From Synechococcus sp. C9 (lineage in GTDB: Bacteria > Cyanobacteriota > Cyanobacteriia > Gloeomargaritales > Gloeomargaritaceae), in contig NZ_JALAAD010000001.1 in NCBI RefSeq assembly GCF_022984075.1, forward strand, positions 558,001-622,000: DNA of 64,000 nucleotides. The letters are read 5' to 3'. Within the stretch, counting starts at the first letter, position 1, and each line of letters opens with the position of its first letter. Shown piece after piece: positions 40,433-49,300 of this stretch. The notes under the pieces were generated by a model, which saw nothing but the letters and a program-made list of their open reading frames with translations, did not search any database and had not been told where the DNA came from. The position numbers and the translations under genes were made by a program.

Positions 40433-41345
40433 CCACCCGCAAAGCCGTTAAACTCTGTTCTGCGGACGTGTAAAGCGGTGTGCCTTGGGTTAAATGATTC
40501 AGTACATTGTCCATATCTTGATGGAACAAACCCTGGCGGCTGGGTAAACTTAAGGGCTGGTTTTGTTGGGGGGTCACCCAGGTTCCTTGGTCGCCGTTGA
40601 AAATAATTCCCCCCTGGGTGCCGAACAAACTAAAATAACGTTGATTTTCCCAAATAGATTCCCCTTTGCCGTAGGTCAATTCCACCAGGGTTCCTTGGGT
40701 GAACTGTAATTGGGCACTGGCATAACAACTGCGGTAATAACCGTTATGAACCCCATCCAGGTGATAGGTGCAAAACACCCGTTCTACCGTGCCCAGTAAA
40801 TCCAGCAAACGGTTAATCCGAGCCAGACCGGCGATGAAGGGAAACCCAAATAAATCCTGGTGATAAGTCCATTTTTGCGGTGCCGGATGTTGCACCACCA
40901 AATTCACCGACCGCCCCGATTGGATCGCACCTAATTTAGGTAAAACATCCCGCAATACCTGATGAATGGGGCTGAGCAATTCGATATGTTCCACGTGTAG
41001 AAATAAACCCTTTTGGCGGGCAAAATTGTATAGATTTTGAGCTTCAGCGTAATCCAGGGCGAGGGGATATTCCACCAGCACCCCCTTGCCATGTTCAAGC
41101 GCGTAACGGGCAATCTCCCCGTGCAGGGCATTGACTGTGGCAATGATGACTATATCCACCGCGGGATGCCCAATCACCTCCCGCCAATCCCCACAAGCCT
41201 CGGCTGGATAACTGCTGGTCAATTGCTGTACCTTTTCCCAGGTGTGTCCCGCCACCGCCACCAACCGTGCCCGTTCATCCTGCGCCAAAAATTCTGCTCG
41301 CCGGGTCGCCGCATACCCCGTGCCAATCAAACCAAATCCCAGCAT
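40356..41345 (-). CDS. bvdR: Biliverdin reductase (cyanobacterial BvdR type)
   Basis: A Gfo/Idh/MocA-fold NAD(P)H oxidoreductase of about 329 residues. The Rossmann motif is GLIGTGYAATRRAEFL. LVEYPLALDYAEAQNLYNFA, LLHVEHIELL-like LFLHVEHIELLSPIHQ, and PAPQKWTYHQDLFGFPF strongly recall Synechocystis BvdR, which reduces biliverdin IXalpha to bilirubin and affects phycobilisome pigments. The comparison is from memory. The ATG at 41345 follows the stop of the wecA-like gene by 2 bp. Its 3' end overlaps secG by 77 bp. Confidence 0.8.
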   Translation of the reverse strand: MLGFGLIGTGYAATRRAEFLAQDERARLVAVAGHTWEKVQQLTSSYPAEACGDWREVIGHPAVDIVIIATVNALHGEIARYALEHGKGVLVEYPLALDYAEAQNLYNFARQKGLFLHVEHIELLSPIHQVLRDVLPKLGAIQSGRSVNLVVQHPAPQKWTYHQDLFGFPFIAGLARINRLLDLLGTVERVFCTYHLDGVHNGYYRSCYASAQLQFTQGTLVELTYGKGESIWENQRYFSLFGTQGGIIFNGDQGTWVTPQQNQPLSLPSRQGLFHQDMDNVLNHLTQGTPLYTSAEQSLTALRVATALQESAQTGQPVVLGEWVPPGVR

Positions 41346-41347
41346 TT

Positions 41348-42406
41348 TCAGGAACTCCGACGCATAATCCGTTGCCACACCCCCCAGCCCACAAACCCCA
41401 ACAGCAACGTGGCAATCGCCGCATAGACGGGCGCACCGGGAAATCGTGCCAGCACCAACGCCACACTCCCCGCCCACAAAGTCAGGGTGTAGATCACCGC
41501 CACCGTTCCTCGCTGGGACAGCCCCGCTTGGAGCAACCGATGGTGGAGATGGCGTTTATCCGGGAAAAATGGGGACTTCCCCCGGCGCAGACGGTCAATC
41601 ACCACCAGGGTCATGTCCAGCAAGGGTACTGCCAAAATAATGTAGGGCAAAATCACCGCCGCCGTCGTCACCCGTTTCACCATGCCAATCGTGCCAATCG
41701 CCGCCAGGGTAAAGCCCATGAAATAGGCACCCCCATCCCCCATGAAAATTTGCGCCGGGTTGAAGTTGTAGCGCAAAAACCCCAAACACGCCCCTGCCAA
41801 CGCCGCCGCCACCAACGCCGCCGCCGGTTGCCCCATAAACTGGCTGACAATTAACAACACCACCGCAGCAATCCCCGACACCCCCGCCGCCAGACCGTCC
41901 ACCCCGTCCACCATATTGATGGCATTGGTCATTCCCACCAGCCAAATCAGGGTCAAGGGCAGGCTCAAAATCCCCAGGGACACCAGCCCCAGCCCCGGTA
42001 TGGTGATAAAGTCAATCCGCACCCCCGCCGCCCAGACCAACCCCGCCAAGACCATCTGCATCACCAGGCGCACCCCCGGGGAGAGGGAGAACAAATCATC
42101 CGCCAGCCCAATCAAAAAAAAGCCCAGCCCTCCCAAGGTAGTCGCCCAAATCTGGGCATCCGCCGTCGCTTTCAAGGGGTTACCCGCCGCATCCACAAAC
42201 CCCCCCGCCCACCACACCACCAACAGGGCGACCAAATAGCCCGCAAAAATGGACACCCCGCCAATCCGCACAATCGGTTGCTGGTGAATTTTCCGCTCGT
42301 TGGGCACATCCACCTGCCCGCCCTGCAAGCCCCAATAGCGCACCAGGGGGGTCATCCACAGCACCACCCCGGCGGCAAGTAAAAAAGCCAACAGGTGAAA
42401 CGGCAT
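41348..42406 (-). CDS. WecA/TagO-type undecaprenyl-phosphate sugar-1-phosphate transferase
   Basis: A polytopic enzyme of the MraY/WecA family, about 352 residues. It attaches GlcNAc-1-phosphate or a similar sugar to undecaprenyl phosphate, starting O-antigen or exopolysaccharide synthesis. Motifs seen are VDVPNERKIHQQPIVRIGG, the acidic GLADDLFSLSPGVRL, NAINMVDGVDGLAAGV, FNPAQIFMGDGGAYFMGF, and the His-rich DKRHLHHRLLQAG that separates WecA-type from MraY. The ATG at 42406 lies 4 bp after the glyA stop. glyA, this gene and bvdR form a compact minus-strand run. Confidence 0.88.
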   Translation of the reverse strand: MPFHLLAFLLAAGVVLWMTPLVRYWGLQGGQVDVPNERKIHQQPIVRIGGVSIFAGYLVALLVVWWAGGFVDAAGNPLKATADAQIWATTLGGLGFFLIGLADDLFSLSPGVRLVMQMVLAGLVWAAGVRIDFITIPGLGLVSLGILSLPLTLIWLVGMTNAINMVDGVDGLAAGVSGIAAVVLLIVSQFMGQPAAALVAAALAGACLGFLRYNFNPAQIFMGDGGAYFMGFTLAAIGTIGMVKRVTTAAVILPYIILAVPLLDMTLVVIDRLRRGKSPFFPDKRHLHHRLLQAGLSQRGTVAVIYTLTLWAGSVALVLARFPGAPVYAAIATLLLGFVGWGVWQRIMRRSS

Positions 42407-42410
42407 CCGT

Positions 42411-43667
42411 CTAAACCGGCAGGGGTTCCCGTTGCGGCAAATAGCTGTAGAGGGGGAATGCCCCACACAACTGCGCCACCCGTTCCCGCCCCGACACATC
42501 CTCCGGGTGATACAGCCGGTCGGCAATAATTTCTGCCACTTCCGCAAATTCCGCCTCCCGGAACCCCCGGGTGGTCATCGCCGGTGTCCCCAGGCGAATC
42601 CCACTGGTCACAAACGGGGATTGGGGGTCAAAGGGAATCGTATTTTTGTTCACCGTGACATTGATTTCCCCCAACAGGGCATCCGCCGCCTTCCCCGTCA
42701 ACCCCGCCGGACGCACATCCACCAACACCAAATGGTTGTCCGTGCCCCCGCTGATGAGGTTGAATCCCCGTGCCTGCAACCCCTCCGCCAACGCCTGGGC
42801 ATTGCGTACCACCTGCTGAATATAGGTGCGAAAATCCGGGCGCAACGCCTCCCCAAATGCCACCGCCTTAGCGGCAATCACGTGTTCCAAAGGTCCCCCC
42901 TGCACCCCCGGAAACACCGCCTTATCTAACTTCTTGCCCAACTCCGGGTCATTGGTCAAAATCAACCCGCCCCGGGGACCCCGCAACGTTTTATGGGTCG
43001 TGGTCGTCACCACATGGCAATGGGGCAACGGACTGGGATGGGCACCCGCACACACCAACCCAGCAATATGCGCCATATCCGCCAGCAGATACGCCCCCAC
43101 CTCCTCCGCAATCGCCCGGAAGCGGGCAAAATCAATCTGCCGGGGGTACGCCGAATAGCCACAGATGATCAACTTGGGGCGATGTTGCAACGCCAACTCC
43201 CGAATCTGGTCGTAATCCAACCGATGGGTCTCCGGATGCACCCCGTAATGCACCGCCCGGAACCACATCCCCGACAGATTCACCGGCGACCCGTGCGTCA
43301 GATGCCCCCCGTGACTCAAATCCATGCTCAGAATCGTATCCCCAGGCTGGAGCAACGCCAGGAACACCGCCTGATTCGCCTGCGCCCCGGAGTGAGGTTG
43401 CACATTGGCGTGTTGCGCTTGAAACAACTCTTTTGCCCGGTCAATCGCCAACTGCTCCAGGGCATCAATCACCCCACAGCCCCCGTAGTAGCGTTTCCCC
43501 GGCAGACCCTCAGCATATTTATTGGTCAACACCGAACCCTGAGCCGCCATCACCGCCGGTGACGCAAAATTCTCACTAGCAATCAACTCCAAATGCTCCC
43601 GTTGCCGTTGCAACTCCTGGGCAATCAAATCCGCCACCACCCCATCCGTTGTTGCCAACTGCGCCAT
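42411..43667 (-). CDS. glyA: Serine hydroxymethyltransferase
   Basis: This PLP enzyme converts serine and tetrahydrofolate to glycine and methylene-tetrahydrofolate, and in cyanobacteria also joins photorespiratory glycine metabolism. Family blocks: [48 protein letters not shown], and the PLP-binding Lys in [13 protein letters not shown]. The ATG at 43667 gives about 418 residues and the usual start; a TTG at 43697 is also in frame. It is divergent from nfu, with about 120 bp between start codons. Confidence 0.96.
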   Translation of the reverse strand: MAQLATTDGVVADLIAQELQRQREHLELIASENFASPAVMAAQGSVLTNKYAEGLPGKRYYGGCGVIDALEQLAIDRAKELFQAQHANVQPHSGAQANQAVFLALLQPGDTILSMDLSHGGHLTHGSPVNLSGMWFRAVHYGVHPETHRLDYDQIRELALQHRPKLIICGYSAYPRQIDFARFRAIAEEVGAYLLADMAHIAGLVCAGAHPSPLPHCHVVTTTTHKTLRGPRGGLILTNDPELGKKLDKAVFPGVQGGPLEHVIAAKAVAFGEALRPDFRTYIQQVVRNAQALAEGLQARGFNLISGGTDNHLVLVDVRPAGLTGKAADALLGEINVTVNKNTIPFDPQSPFVTSGIRLGTPAMTTRGFREAEFAEVAEIIADRLYHPEDVSGRERVAQLCGAFPLYSYLPQREPLPV

Positions 43668-43790
43668 TGCCAACTGCTCAGTCACCTTGCCCCCCAACCG
43701 GAAGTTTCACGTTACACTGGGAACTGGGTACAGGCACCGGCTCCCTGTCCCATGATAACCTGATTCCTTGGTAGGTTTGCGGAGAACATC

Positions 43791-44033
43791 ATGGTCGAAA
43801 CCCTAGCCCTGACGACTGACAATGTAGAGAAAGTCCTGGATGAAATGCGCCCCTACCTGATGGCGGACGGGGGTAATGTGGAATTGGTGGAAATTGACGG
43901 TCCCGTGGTGCGTCTGCGGTTACAAGGGGCTTGTGGTTCCTGCCCCAGTTCCACCATGACCCTGCGGATGGGGATCGAACGGCGACTGCGGGAATTTATC
44001 CCTGAAATTGCCGAAGTAGAACAGGTTTTTTAA
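43791..44033 (+). CDS. nfu: NifU-like iron-sulfur scaffold protein
   Basis: An 80-residue protein equal to the C-terminal domain of NifU. It has [23 protein letters not shown], and the cluster-binding CGSCPSS motif (two cysteines). In cyanobacteria this protein is a main carrier for 4Fe-4S clusters, including those for photosystem I. The start ATG is preceded by GCGGAG. It stands alone on the plus strand. Confidence 0.93.
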   Translation: MVETLALTTDNVEKVLDEMRPYLMADGGNVELVEIDGPVVRLRLQGACGSCPSSTMTLRMGIERRLREFIPEIAEVEQVF

Positions 44034-44195
44034 TTCCTCTTGTTCACCTGAAGGGTCACAATTAACTGCTGGGGTGCGTTGGCATCCTTGTTCAAAGTCA
44101 ATTGTCATCCCAGCGGAACTTTTGGTAGGAAGTGGGGAGTGCTACGCCTATAAATTTGCTGGAACATTTTTACCAAATGGTTGTGCCATGTGAAC

Positions 44196-44487
44196 TATAG
44201 CAATCCTAAATGAGAAGAGAGTTTCAAGTAAATAATGATGTCCTATGGTGATCAACCCCCAAAATCCTTTCAGGGAGAGAGGTTTGCTAAGATCAAGTCC
44301 CATGCCAGCATTAGTAAAGTGAAACTCTCCACAAAAGTACTGAGCAATGCTATGCTGTTCTTGTATTTTATTCCCATTTTTTGAATAAATAGAGGTGCCC
44401 TAGGGTTAGCTGGCGTGCCGTGGGCATACAGAAATTCTCCAGAACCACAGAGGAACCCCTATTCCATTTTCATTGAGGATTGCTATA
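44196..44487. repeat. Composite family A element with an unrelated interior
   Basis: The left end TATAGCAATCCTA (44196-44208) is perfect, and the right end GAGGATTGCTATA (44475-44487) nearly so. The last 60 bp match the best copy except that the GC core is deleted. Between lies about 230 bp not seen elsewhere, including a family B right end TAGAGGTGCCC at 44390-44400. The rest of the 466-bp gap shows no gene. Confidence 0.65.
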
Positions 44488-44499
44488 TTCCCTGCTTGA

Positions 44500-45132
44500 T
44501 CATTCTTGCGTGGGTTTGGCCTGTCCCAGACGGGGTTCTGTCCCCTGCCACAGCCGTTGGATATTGGTGCGGTGACACCAGATAATGTACAAAGTCGCCA
44601 ACAACGTATATGCCTGATAGGGTAGAGGAATTCCCAGCCCCACCGCCAGCCCCAGGGCAGTCACGCAGGCTCCCAGAGAACCCACGGACACAATCCGCAC
44701 CGTTGCCACCAGCAACCCAAATATGACCAAAGCCCCCACCGCCACCGGCCAGCTAAAAAAAGCCAACAATCCCAACCCGGTGGCCACGGATTTGCCTCCC
44801 TGCCAGTTGATCCATACGGATTTGCTGTGCCCCACCAGTGCCGTTAGGGCATAGACCAATTCCCACCAAAGCCGCCCCTCCCCAGGGTCAACGCTGGGAA
44901 ATACCTGCCATAACCAGCGAGCCAGCGCCACCGCCAGCACCCCCTTACCCACATCCAGGAGGAAAACCACCAGGGCTGGACCTTTTCCCAGGGTACGCAG
45001 GACATTGGTCGCCCCCGTAGAACCCGACCCCACCTGGCGAATGTCAATCCCTGCCCACCGCCCCGCCACATACCCAGGGGGAATCGAACCGCAGAGGTAA
45101 GCCACCAGTATCCACAGGAGATTTACGGTCAT
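44500..45132 (-). CDS. plsY: Glycerol-3-phosphate acyltransferase PlsY
   Basis: It transfers acyl groups from acyl-phosphate to glycerol 3-phosphate, the first step of phospholipid and thylakoid galactolipid synthesis. The protein is 210 residues with several membrane helices; motifs are AYLCGSIPPGYV, VGSGSTGATNVLRTLGKGPA, and the GHSKSVWINWQGGKSVATGLG loop. The ATG at 45132 overlaps the stop of the upstream gene (ATGA), so it is translationally coupled with the CRR7-like gene. Confidence 0.94.
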   Translation of the reverse strand: MTVNLLWILVAYLCGSIPPGYVAGRWAGIDIRQVGSGSTGATNVLRTLGKGPALVVFLLDVGKGVLAVALARWLWQVFPSVDPGEGRLWWELVYALTALVGHSKSVWINWQGGKSVATGLGLLAFFSWPVAVGALVIFGLLVATVRIVSVGSLGACVTALGLAVGLGIPLPYQAYTLLATLYIIWCHRTNIQRLWQGTEPRLGQAKPTQE

Positions 45133-45392
45133 GGGCGGGGTTTCTCCAAACGCACGGCATACCACTCGATAAATTCATCTGTGCCCCATTCCCAGCGACA
45201 GCCCGTATCCAATAGATACTGTACCCGCTCAGCGATGGTGGGGTAGGCAGACAATTCCGGGCTAATCTCCTCGACCTGCGCCAAAATCTGCCCCAGTTTC
45301 TCCCGCAATTCCGCCTCAGTGTAAAACTGCTCTGGTTCTCCTGGCATTAGGACAACGTAATGTTCACTTTGGTACATGAGTGAGTCAGCCAT
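45129..45392 (-). CDS. CRR7-like protein (chlororespiratory reduction 7 family)
   Basis: An 87-residue soluble protein. SLMYQSEHYVVLMPGEPEQFYTEAEL and the ending FIEWYAVRLEK recall the CRR7 family, known in plants as a factor needed to build the chloroplast NDH complex; cyanobacterial members are conserved but less studied. The ATG at 45392 has an AAGGAG site 10 bases before it; another ATG lies at 45413. It overlaps the upstream hsdR-like stop by 8 bp and the downstream plsY start by ATGA. Confidence 0.7.
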   Translation of the reverse strand: MADSLMYQSEHYVVLMPGEPEQFYTEAELREKLGQILAQVEEISPELSAYPTIAERVQYLLDTGCRWEWGTDEFIEWYAVRLEKPRP

Positions 45393-46056
45393 AGGGGGTT
45401 GCTCCTTGTCCATGATTGGCGGTTCTTGAGTGTAACCCGACCAGGTGTTTTAGCACTTGGGCGACCCGTAGGAGATTGCCAGTTGCATCTGACAGCAAAC
45501 TAAAGTTATCTGATAAACCAAATTCCCTGCCTGCTAATTTGAGAAATAAATAATCATAACCGTTGGTGACTAATCCAAAAATTGGGTAGTACGGGGTAGC
45601 AGACATATAAGCAATGGCTTGGGGAACCGCCCGAAGCACATTAAAGCCATTCCGTTTTCCTTCAATCACTACGAGCCAAAAATTGTCCTGGATCGTCAGG
45701 GCATCAATACGCCCTTCAAGGGTCATTCTGCCAGCTTCCGTATCCATTTGGGTTTGAACTGCTACCCAAGTTTCGCCTCGAATTCGATAGGGTGGGTCGC
45801 ATAAACCCAAAATATCCAACAACGGTGCAATTAAAATAATATTCAAAGTTCCTTCACTGACTTCACCCTCTTCTAAATAGGTCATATATCGTTGGGATAA
45901 ATGGTTAATTCCGGTAGTTTCTGTCGGCGTTAATTCCGGCAAAGGCATCTGCCACTCCAGGAAAAAATTGGGGTTTTGGATGCGTCTGCAACCCAATTTA
46001 TCCTCAAGGTCACGAAAGCTGAGAATGGCTTGAGTAATCGCTGTACTCGCAACCAT
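45385..46056 (-). CDS. HsdR_N-like restriction endonuclease-fold protein
   Basis: A 223-residue protein resembling the N-terminal nuclease domain of type I restriction R subunits, in the stand-alone form common in cyanobacteria. Visible are EGTLNIILIAPLLDILGL, the acidic EGRIDALTIQDNFWLVVIEGKRNGFN (PD-(D/E)xK-like Asp and Glu-x-Lys), and YPIFGLVTNGYDYLFLKL. No HsdM, HsdS or helicase part is near, so true restriction activity is doubtful. The ATG at 46056 has GGAG five bases upstream. It lies between ycf37 and the CRR7-like gene with tight spacing. Confidence 0.75.
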   Translation of the reverse strand: MVASTAITQAILSFRDLEDKLGCRRIQNPNFFLEWQMPLPELTPTETTGINHLSQRYMTYLEEGEVSEGTLNIILIAPLLDILGLCDPPYRIRGETWVAVQTQMDTEAGRMTLEGRIDALTIQDNFWLVVIEGKRNGFNVLRAVPQAIAYMSATPYYPIFGLVTNGYDYLFLKLAGREFGLSDNFSLLSDATGNLLRVAQVLKHLVGLHSRTANHGQGATPYG

Positions 46057-46066
46057 AGCCACTCCT

Positions 46067-46597
46067 TTATCCCGCTGGTGCTAGGCGTTTTCGTAGGGCA
46101 TTGGCACGTTGTTTCGCCGTAGGATTGTCCGGGGCAATTTGCAACGCCTGTTCATACATTTCCAGGGCTGGGGCGGTGAGTTTTTTCTTTTCGTAGGCGT
46201 GCCCCAAATTATTCATAGCGGTCACATACTGGGGTTGGCATTTGAGGGCTTCCCGGTACTGGCGAATGGCGAGGTCGTATTGCTCTTGGCTGAAATAGGC
46301 ATAGCCCAAAGCGTTATAGACTTTAGCTAAGCCCTCCGGGTCATTTTCATCCCAATTTTTGATCGCTTTTTGCAGTTGATTGATGCACTGCACATACAGT
46401 TTTTTACGCAGATAAATACTGCCCAATTCGTAGTAGTCCGCCGGGGTAGCCGTTCCCTCGGTGACCGCCCGCTGCAATTGGTTGAGCCGGGTTTCCGTAC
46501 TGCGGGTGCGCCAGACCTGCCGTGCCACCAGGACAGCGGCCACCACCAACAGGGTCAACAACCCCAACAGATAGGACGACTGCAGGACAAAATCCAC
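46067..46597 (-). CDS. ycf37: Ycf37-like TPR protein (photosystem I assembly)
   Basis: A 176-residue protein with one N-terminal membrane helix (residues 8-25), an Arg-rich turn, and three to four tetratricopeptide repeats from residue 52 on: DYYELGSIYLRKKLYVQCINQL, VYNALGYAYFSQEQYDLAIRQY, AMNNLGHAYEKKKLTAPALEMY. The order and the first helix match Ycf37, which helps assemble or stabilise trimeric photosystem I. It starts with GTG directly after the stop codon of the upstream gene. Confidence 0.8.
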   Translation of the reverse strand: MDFVLQSSYLLGLLTLLVVAAVLVARQVWRTRSTETRLNQLQRAVTEGTATPADYYELGSIYLRKKLYVQCINQLQKAIKNWDENDPEGLAKVYNALGYAYFSQEQYDLAIRQYREALKCQPQYVTAMNNLGHAYEKKKLTAPALEMYEQALQIAPDNPTAKQRANALRKRLAPAG

Positions 46598-46885
46598 CTA
46601 CTCCCCCCCGGTAGTCATGGTCAACGGCTCGGGCACCGTTAAATCTAAAACATAATCCGGGCTGGTGAAAAAGCCCCGCAGTTGGTTGGCCTGGTCATTG
46701 TAAAAAGAATAGGCTTGCAGACCCCAATGCCCGGTAAACCCATTCGGGTCCCCATTCAAACTCCCCGACCCCTCGTCCACCAACAGGGTGACGCAATTAT
46801 CGCTAAAGGAATTGCTGTCGTTTAACCGCACCCGCACGATGTAGTCCGTGTTGAATACCTGGCTGCCCACGCGGATCAGTGCCAT
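46598..46885 (-). CDS. Conserved small protein of unknown function
   Basis: A 95-residue soluble protein, MALIRVGSQVFNTDYIVRVRL onward, with mostly beta-type sequence and a C-terminal Pro/Thr/Gly tail. No motif is recognised. The start at 46885 is inferred because the residues after it look conserved-like, whereas the extension to 46924 runs into the hli terminator. Its stop touches the GTG of ycf37, so both are likely on one transcript. Confidence 0.6.
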   Translation of the reverse strand: MALIRVGSQVFNTDYIVRVRLNDSNSFSDNCVTLLVDEGSGSLNGDPNGFTGHWGLQAYSFYNDQANQLRGFFTSPDYVLDLTVPEPLTMTTGGE

Positions 46886-46921
46886 ATCGCCTCGTTGAAC
46901 CCACAATTCCAGGATAAAACA

Positions 46922-46947
46922 CAAAAAAGCCTGGAGTGACCCCAGGC
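46922..46947 (-). terminator. Rho-independent terminator after hli
   Basis: On the minus strand GCCTGG and CCAGGC form a 6-bp GC stem around a 7-base loop, followed by TTTTTTG. It lies 65 bp past the hli stop and before the next gene, so hli is probably transcribed alone. Confidence 0.75.
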
Positions 46948-47011
46948 CAGAAACTTCCTTGCCGGTTGCCCCAGGTGATCTGCGGGGACAAACCAGCGTT
47001 TTGGGCAGAAA

Positions 47012-47161
47012 TTACATCAGACCCAGTTGGGCCAAAATCCCTTTGCCGGTCAACAGTTCGGTCGCAATCCCGATCACAAAGCCCAACATCGCCAAACGGC
47101 CGTTCCAAGTTTCCGCAAAGTTGGTGAAGCCAAACTTGGGGGCAGGAGTTTGTTCTTGCAT
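47012..47161 (-). CDS. hli: High-light-inducible protein (single-helix chlorophyll-binding family)
   Basis: A 49-residue protein. The single membrane helix carries the chlorophyll-binding signature AETWNGRLAMLGFVIGIATELLTG, with ExxNGRxAM exactly as in HLIPs/SCPs, which bind chlorophyll and carotenoid, quench excess energy and assist photosystem II and chlorophyll synthase. It is easily missed because it is so short. A GAGGA ribosome site precedes the ATG, a palindrome lies just upstream, and a strong terminator follows. Confidence 0.95.
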   Translation of the reverse strand: MQEQTPAPKFGFTNFAETWNGRLAMLGFVIGIATELLTGKGILAQLGLM

Positions 47162-47182
47162 GACCCAATTCCTCAAACGGGT

Positions 47183-47200
47183 TTACATTAACAAATGTAA
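47183..47200 (-). promoter_or_regulatory. Palindromic operator candidate upstream of hli (HLR1-like)
   Basis: TTACATT-AACA-AATGTAA is a perfect inverted repeat with 7-bp arms, 22 bp before the hli start codon. The GTTACATT half on the minus strand equals one half of the HLR1 motif bound by RpaB, a known regulator of hli genes. The second half is inverted rather than direct, so identity with HLR1 is uncertain. Confidence 0.5.
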
Positions 47201-47280
47201 CCAACTCTCTGCGAAATGGCAACAAAATTTTACATTCTGCTGGTCTGGGGGACGCACAATGGGAAGAAAAGGGTTGCAGG

Positions 47281-48489
47281 ATGGGTGAAACGGGGATTTA
47301 TCCGGTGCGGGATTGGGCGGCGCTACGGGGGGCGTGGTGCTATGAGCAGGCACGGGTTTTGGCGACTGGGTCGGTGCGCCAACGGTTAGAGGCCAAGCGG
47401 TTGCGGGTGGTGGTCTTGGGGTTGGTGGGGCGGGGTAAATCCAGTTTGTTGAATGCCCTGGTGGGGGAACCAGTGTTTGCCACGGGGGCGGTGCATGGGG
47501 TGACCCGGGGGGCGCAGGCGGTGGACTGGCGGGTGGGGGAATACCCTGTGGAATTGGTGGATACGCCGGGGTTGGATGAGGTGGGGGAAACGGCGGCGGT
47601 GTGGGAATTGGCGCTGGGGGCGGAGTTGGTCCTGTTGGTGCTGAGTGGCGACCCCAACCGTTTGGAAATCAATATCCTGTCCCGGTTGGTGCGTTCCGGC
47701 AAACCGGTGATCGTGGTGATGAACAAGATGGATCAGTATCCCCCGGCGGCGCAGGCCCAACTCCAGGCTCGCTGGCAGGGCGGCAAATTGGCCCGGTGGG
47801 TGGCTGGGACGGATGTGGTCTGGGTGTCAGCACAACCCACGGGCTGGCAGAAAACGGCGACGGGCAAGGTGGTACGGCAGTCCCTCCCTCCCCAAGTCGA
47901 GGAATTGCGCCAGGTGTTGGTCAACCAGGTGCAGACCCTTGCGCCCGCCCTCTTGGCCCTCAATGCCCTGCACACCACCGCTCAACAGCCCCCCTTGCTG
48001 GCTCCTCCTGCCCAAACCGAAGCCCTGATCTGGCGAGCCAGTACAACCAAAGCCCTGGCGGTGGCGGTGAATCCCCTGCTGGGGGTGGATTTGCTGATTG
48101 GGGCGGCGGTGGATGGTGCCCTCCTATTGCGGTTGGCACGGCGGGCGGGGGTGACCTTGACCCCGGTGGAAGCCAGCAAGTTGCTGTACCTGATCGCCGG
48201 CAGTTTGGGGGGGCTGGGGGTGGGAAGCAGTCTGCTGGCGGGCATTTTGGCGGGGGGCGGGTTGTGGTTGCCCTACTTGGCTCTAGCGACGGGGCGGGGG
48301 GCGGTGGCGGGGTTGGCCACCTATCTGGTGGGGCGGCTGGGGTGGCAGTACCTGGTGCAGGGCAAAACCTGGGGCACGGGCAGTCCCCGGGAGCAGATTC
48401 ATCGGCTGGTGGGCGCCATTGACCAGGGGGCGGTCTTAGCCCGGTTGCGCCAGCATTTGCATTACCCCCCCGGGGATGGGATACAGTAA
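47281..48489 (+). CDS. Era-like GTPase with hydrophobic C-terminal domain
   Basis: A 402-residue protein. The GTPase domain (about residues 38-180) shows [20 protein letters not shown] (G1), a switch Thr in AVHGVTRG, VELVDTPGLDE (G3) and VIVVMNKMDQ (G4). The C-terminal 170 residues have several hydrophobic segments with Gly-rich repeats, like the DUF697 group, and likely bind the membrane. Such proteins are common in cyanobacteria and plastids; the function is not known. It starts with ATG and is followed by YtxH- and DUF948-type genes. Confidence 0.83.
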   Translation: MGETGIYPVRDWAALRGAWCYEQARVLATGSVRQRLEAKRLRVVVLGLVGRGKSSLLNALVGEPVFATGAVHGVTRGAQAVDWRVGEYPVELVDTPGLDEVGETAAVWELALGAELVLLVLSGDPNRLEINILSRLVRSGKPVIVVMNKMDQYPPAAQAQLQARWQGGKLARWVAGTDVVWVSAQPTGWQKTATGKVVRQSLPPQVEELRQVLVNQVQTLAPALLALNALHTTAQQPPLLAPPAQTEALIWRASTTKALAVAVNPLLGVDLLIGAAVDGALLLRLARRAGVTLTPVEASKLLYLIAGSLGGLGVGSSLLAGILAGGGLWLPYLALATGRGAVAGLATYLVGRLGWQYLVQGKTWGTGSPREQIHRLVGAIDQGAVLARLRQHLHYPPGDGIQ

Positions 48490-48523
48490 AGCCAAGATGG
48501 GCGAGTAAACGGGGCAAACAACC

Positions 48524-48829
48524 ATGAGCCGGAACAATGCGGGGGCATTTTTGGGGGGCTTGGTGATCGGCGGGGTGGCCGGGTTGGTGACGGGGATGGT
48601 CTTAGCACCCCGTTCCGGTCAGGAAACCCGTCGGGTGCTCCGCAAAACGGCGGCGGCCTTACCGGAATTGACCACCGACCTCTCCGACAATCTCCAACTC
48701 CAGGCGCAACGCTGGCAAGGCATACTCCAGACCCAATGGCAGGACACCTGGGAACGCCTGCACATGGCGATTAATGCCGGGCTAGAGGCGGGGCGGCAAG
48801 AACACCAACGCCAACAGAACCGTGGCTGA
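48524..48829 (+). CDS. YtxH-domain protein
   Basis: A 101-residue protein with a Gly/Ala-rich N-terminal membrane helix (AGAFLGGLVIGGVAGLVTGMVLAP), followed by RSGQETRR, which is the YtxH signature (LxAPxSGxETR), and a helical tail. YtxH proteins are linked to general stress in Bacillus. The stop lies inside the next gene (GTGGCTGA overlap), so the pair is coupled. Confidence 0.82.
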   Translation: MSRNNAGAFLGGLVIGGVAGLVTGMVLAPRSGQETRRVLRKTAAALPELTTDLSDNLQLQAQRWQGILQTQWQDTWERLHMAINAGLEAGRQEHQRQQNRG

Positions 48830-49253
48830 AGCAATTTTTATCCTGGGGTTATCGCTCCTACTGGTGGCCGTTTCCCTGACGGCGGTGCTGGTTGCCCTGA
48901 TCCCAGCGGTGCAAGAGATTGCCCGGGCCGCCCGCAGTATTGATAAATTAGCCGATACCCTCAGCCGGGATTTGCCCCCCACCCTGGATGCGATCCGTTT
49001 GACCGGCATGGAAATCAGCGACCTCACGGATGATGTGAGCCAGGGGGTACAGAGTGCCAACCGCATCGTCGAGCAGGTCAACCAAAGCGTCGAAAGCACC
49101 AAACAAACCGTCCGCCGTACCCAGGTGTCCACCCGGAGCGTCTGGGTGGGGATGAAAGCCGCCTGGAATACTTGGAAACGGCCCCCCGCCCCCACCTACC
49201 GCTTGCCCCCGGAACGCCCGTCCCCGCCAGAACTGCCCCCGGAATCCGGCTAG
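48822..49253 (+). CDS. DUF948-type membrane protein
   Basis: A 143-residue protein beginning with a membrane helix ([29 protein letters not shown]), followed by an amphipathic helical stretch of the DUF948 type ([44 protein letters not shown]) and a Pro-rich tail. The GTG start overlaps the YtxH gene by 8 bp. The YtxH-DUF948 pairing recurs in cyanobacteria; its role is unknown. Confidence 0.82.
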   Translation: MAEAIFILGLSLLLVAVSLTAVLVALIPAVQEIARAARSIDKLADTLSRDLPPTLDAIRLTGMEISDLTDDVSQGVQSANRIVEQVNQSVESTKQTVRRTQVSTRSVWVGMKAAWNTWKRPPAPTYRLPPERPSPPELPPESG

Positions 49254-49300
49254 GGCGAAAACGATATAATAAAAGCTGGCCTTTTGTGTCTCCTCTGCCC

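Noticed and set aside
43668-43790. Riboswitch (for example glycine-type) upstream of glyA
   Set aside because: The leader is short and no recognisable aptamer fold was seen.
45385-46056. A restriction-modification system
   Set aside because: Only an HsdR_N-like protein is present, without methyltransferase, specificity or helicase parts.
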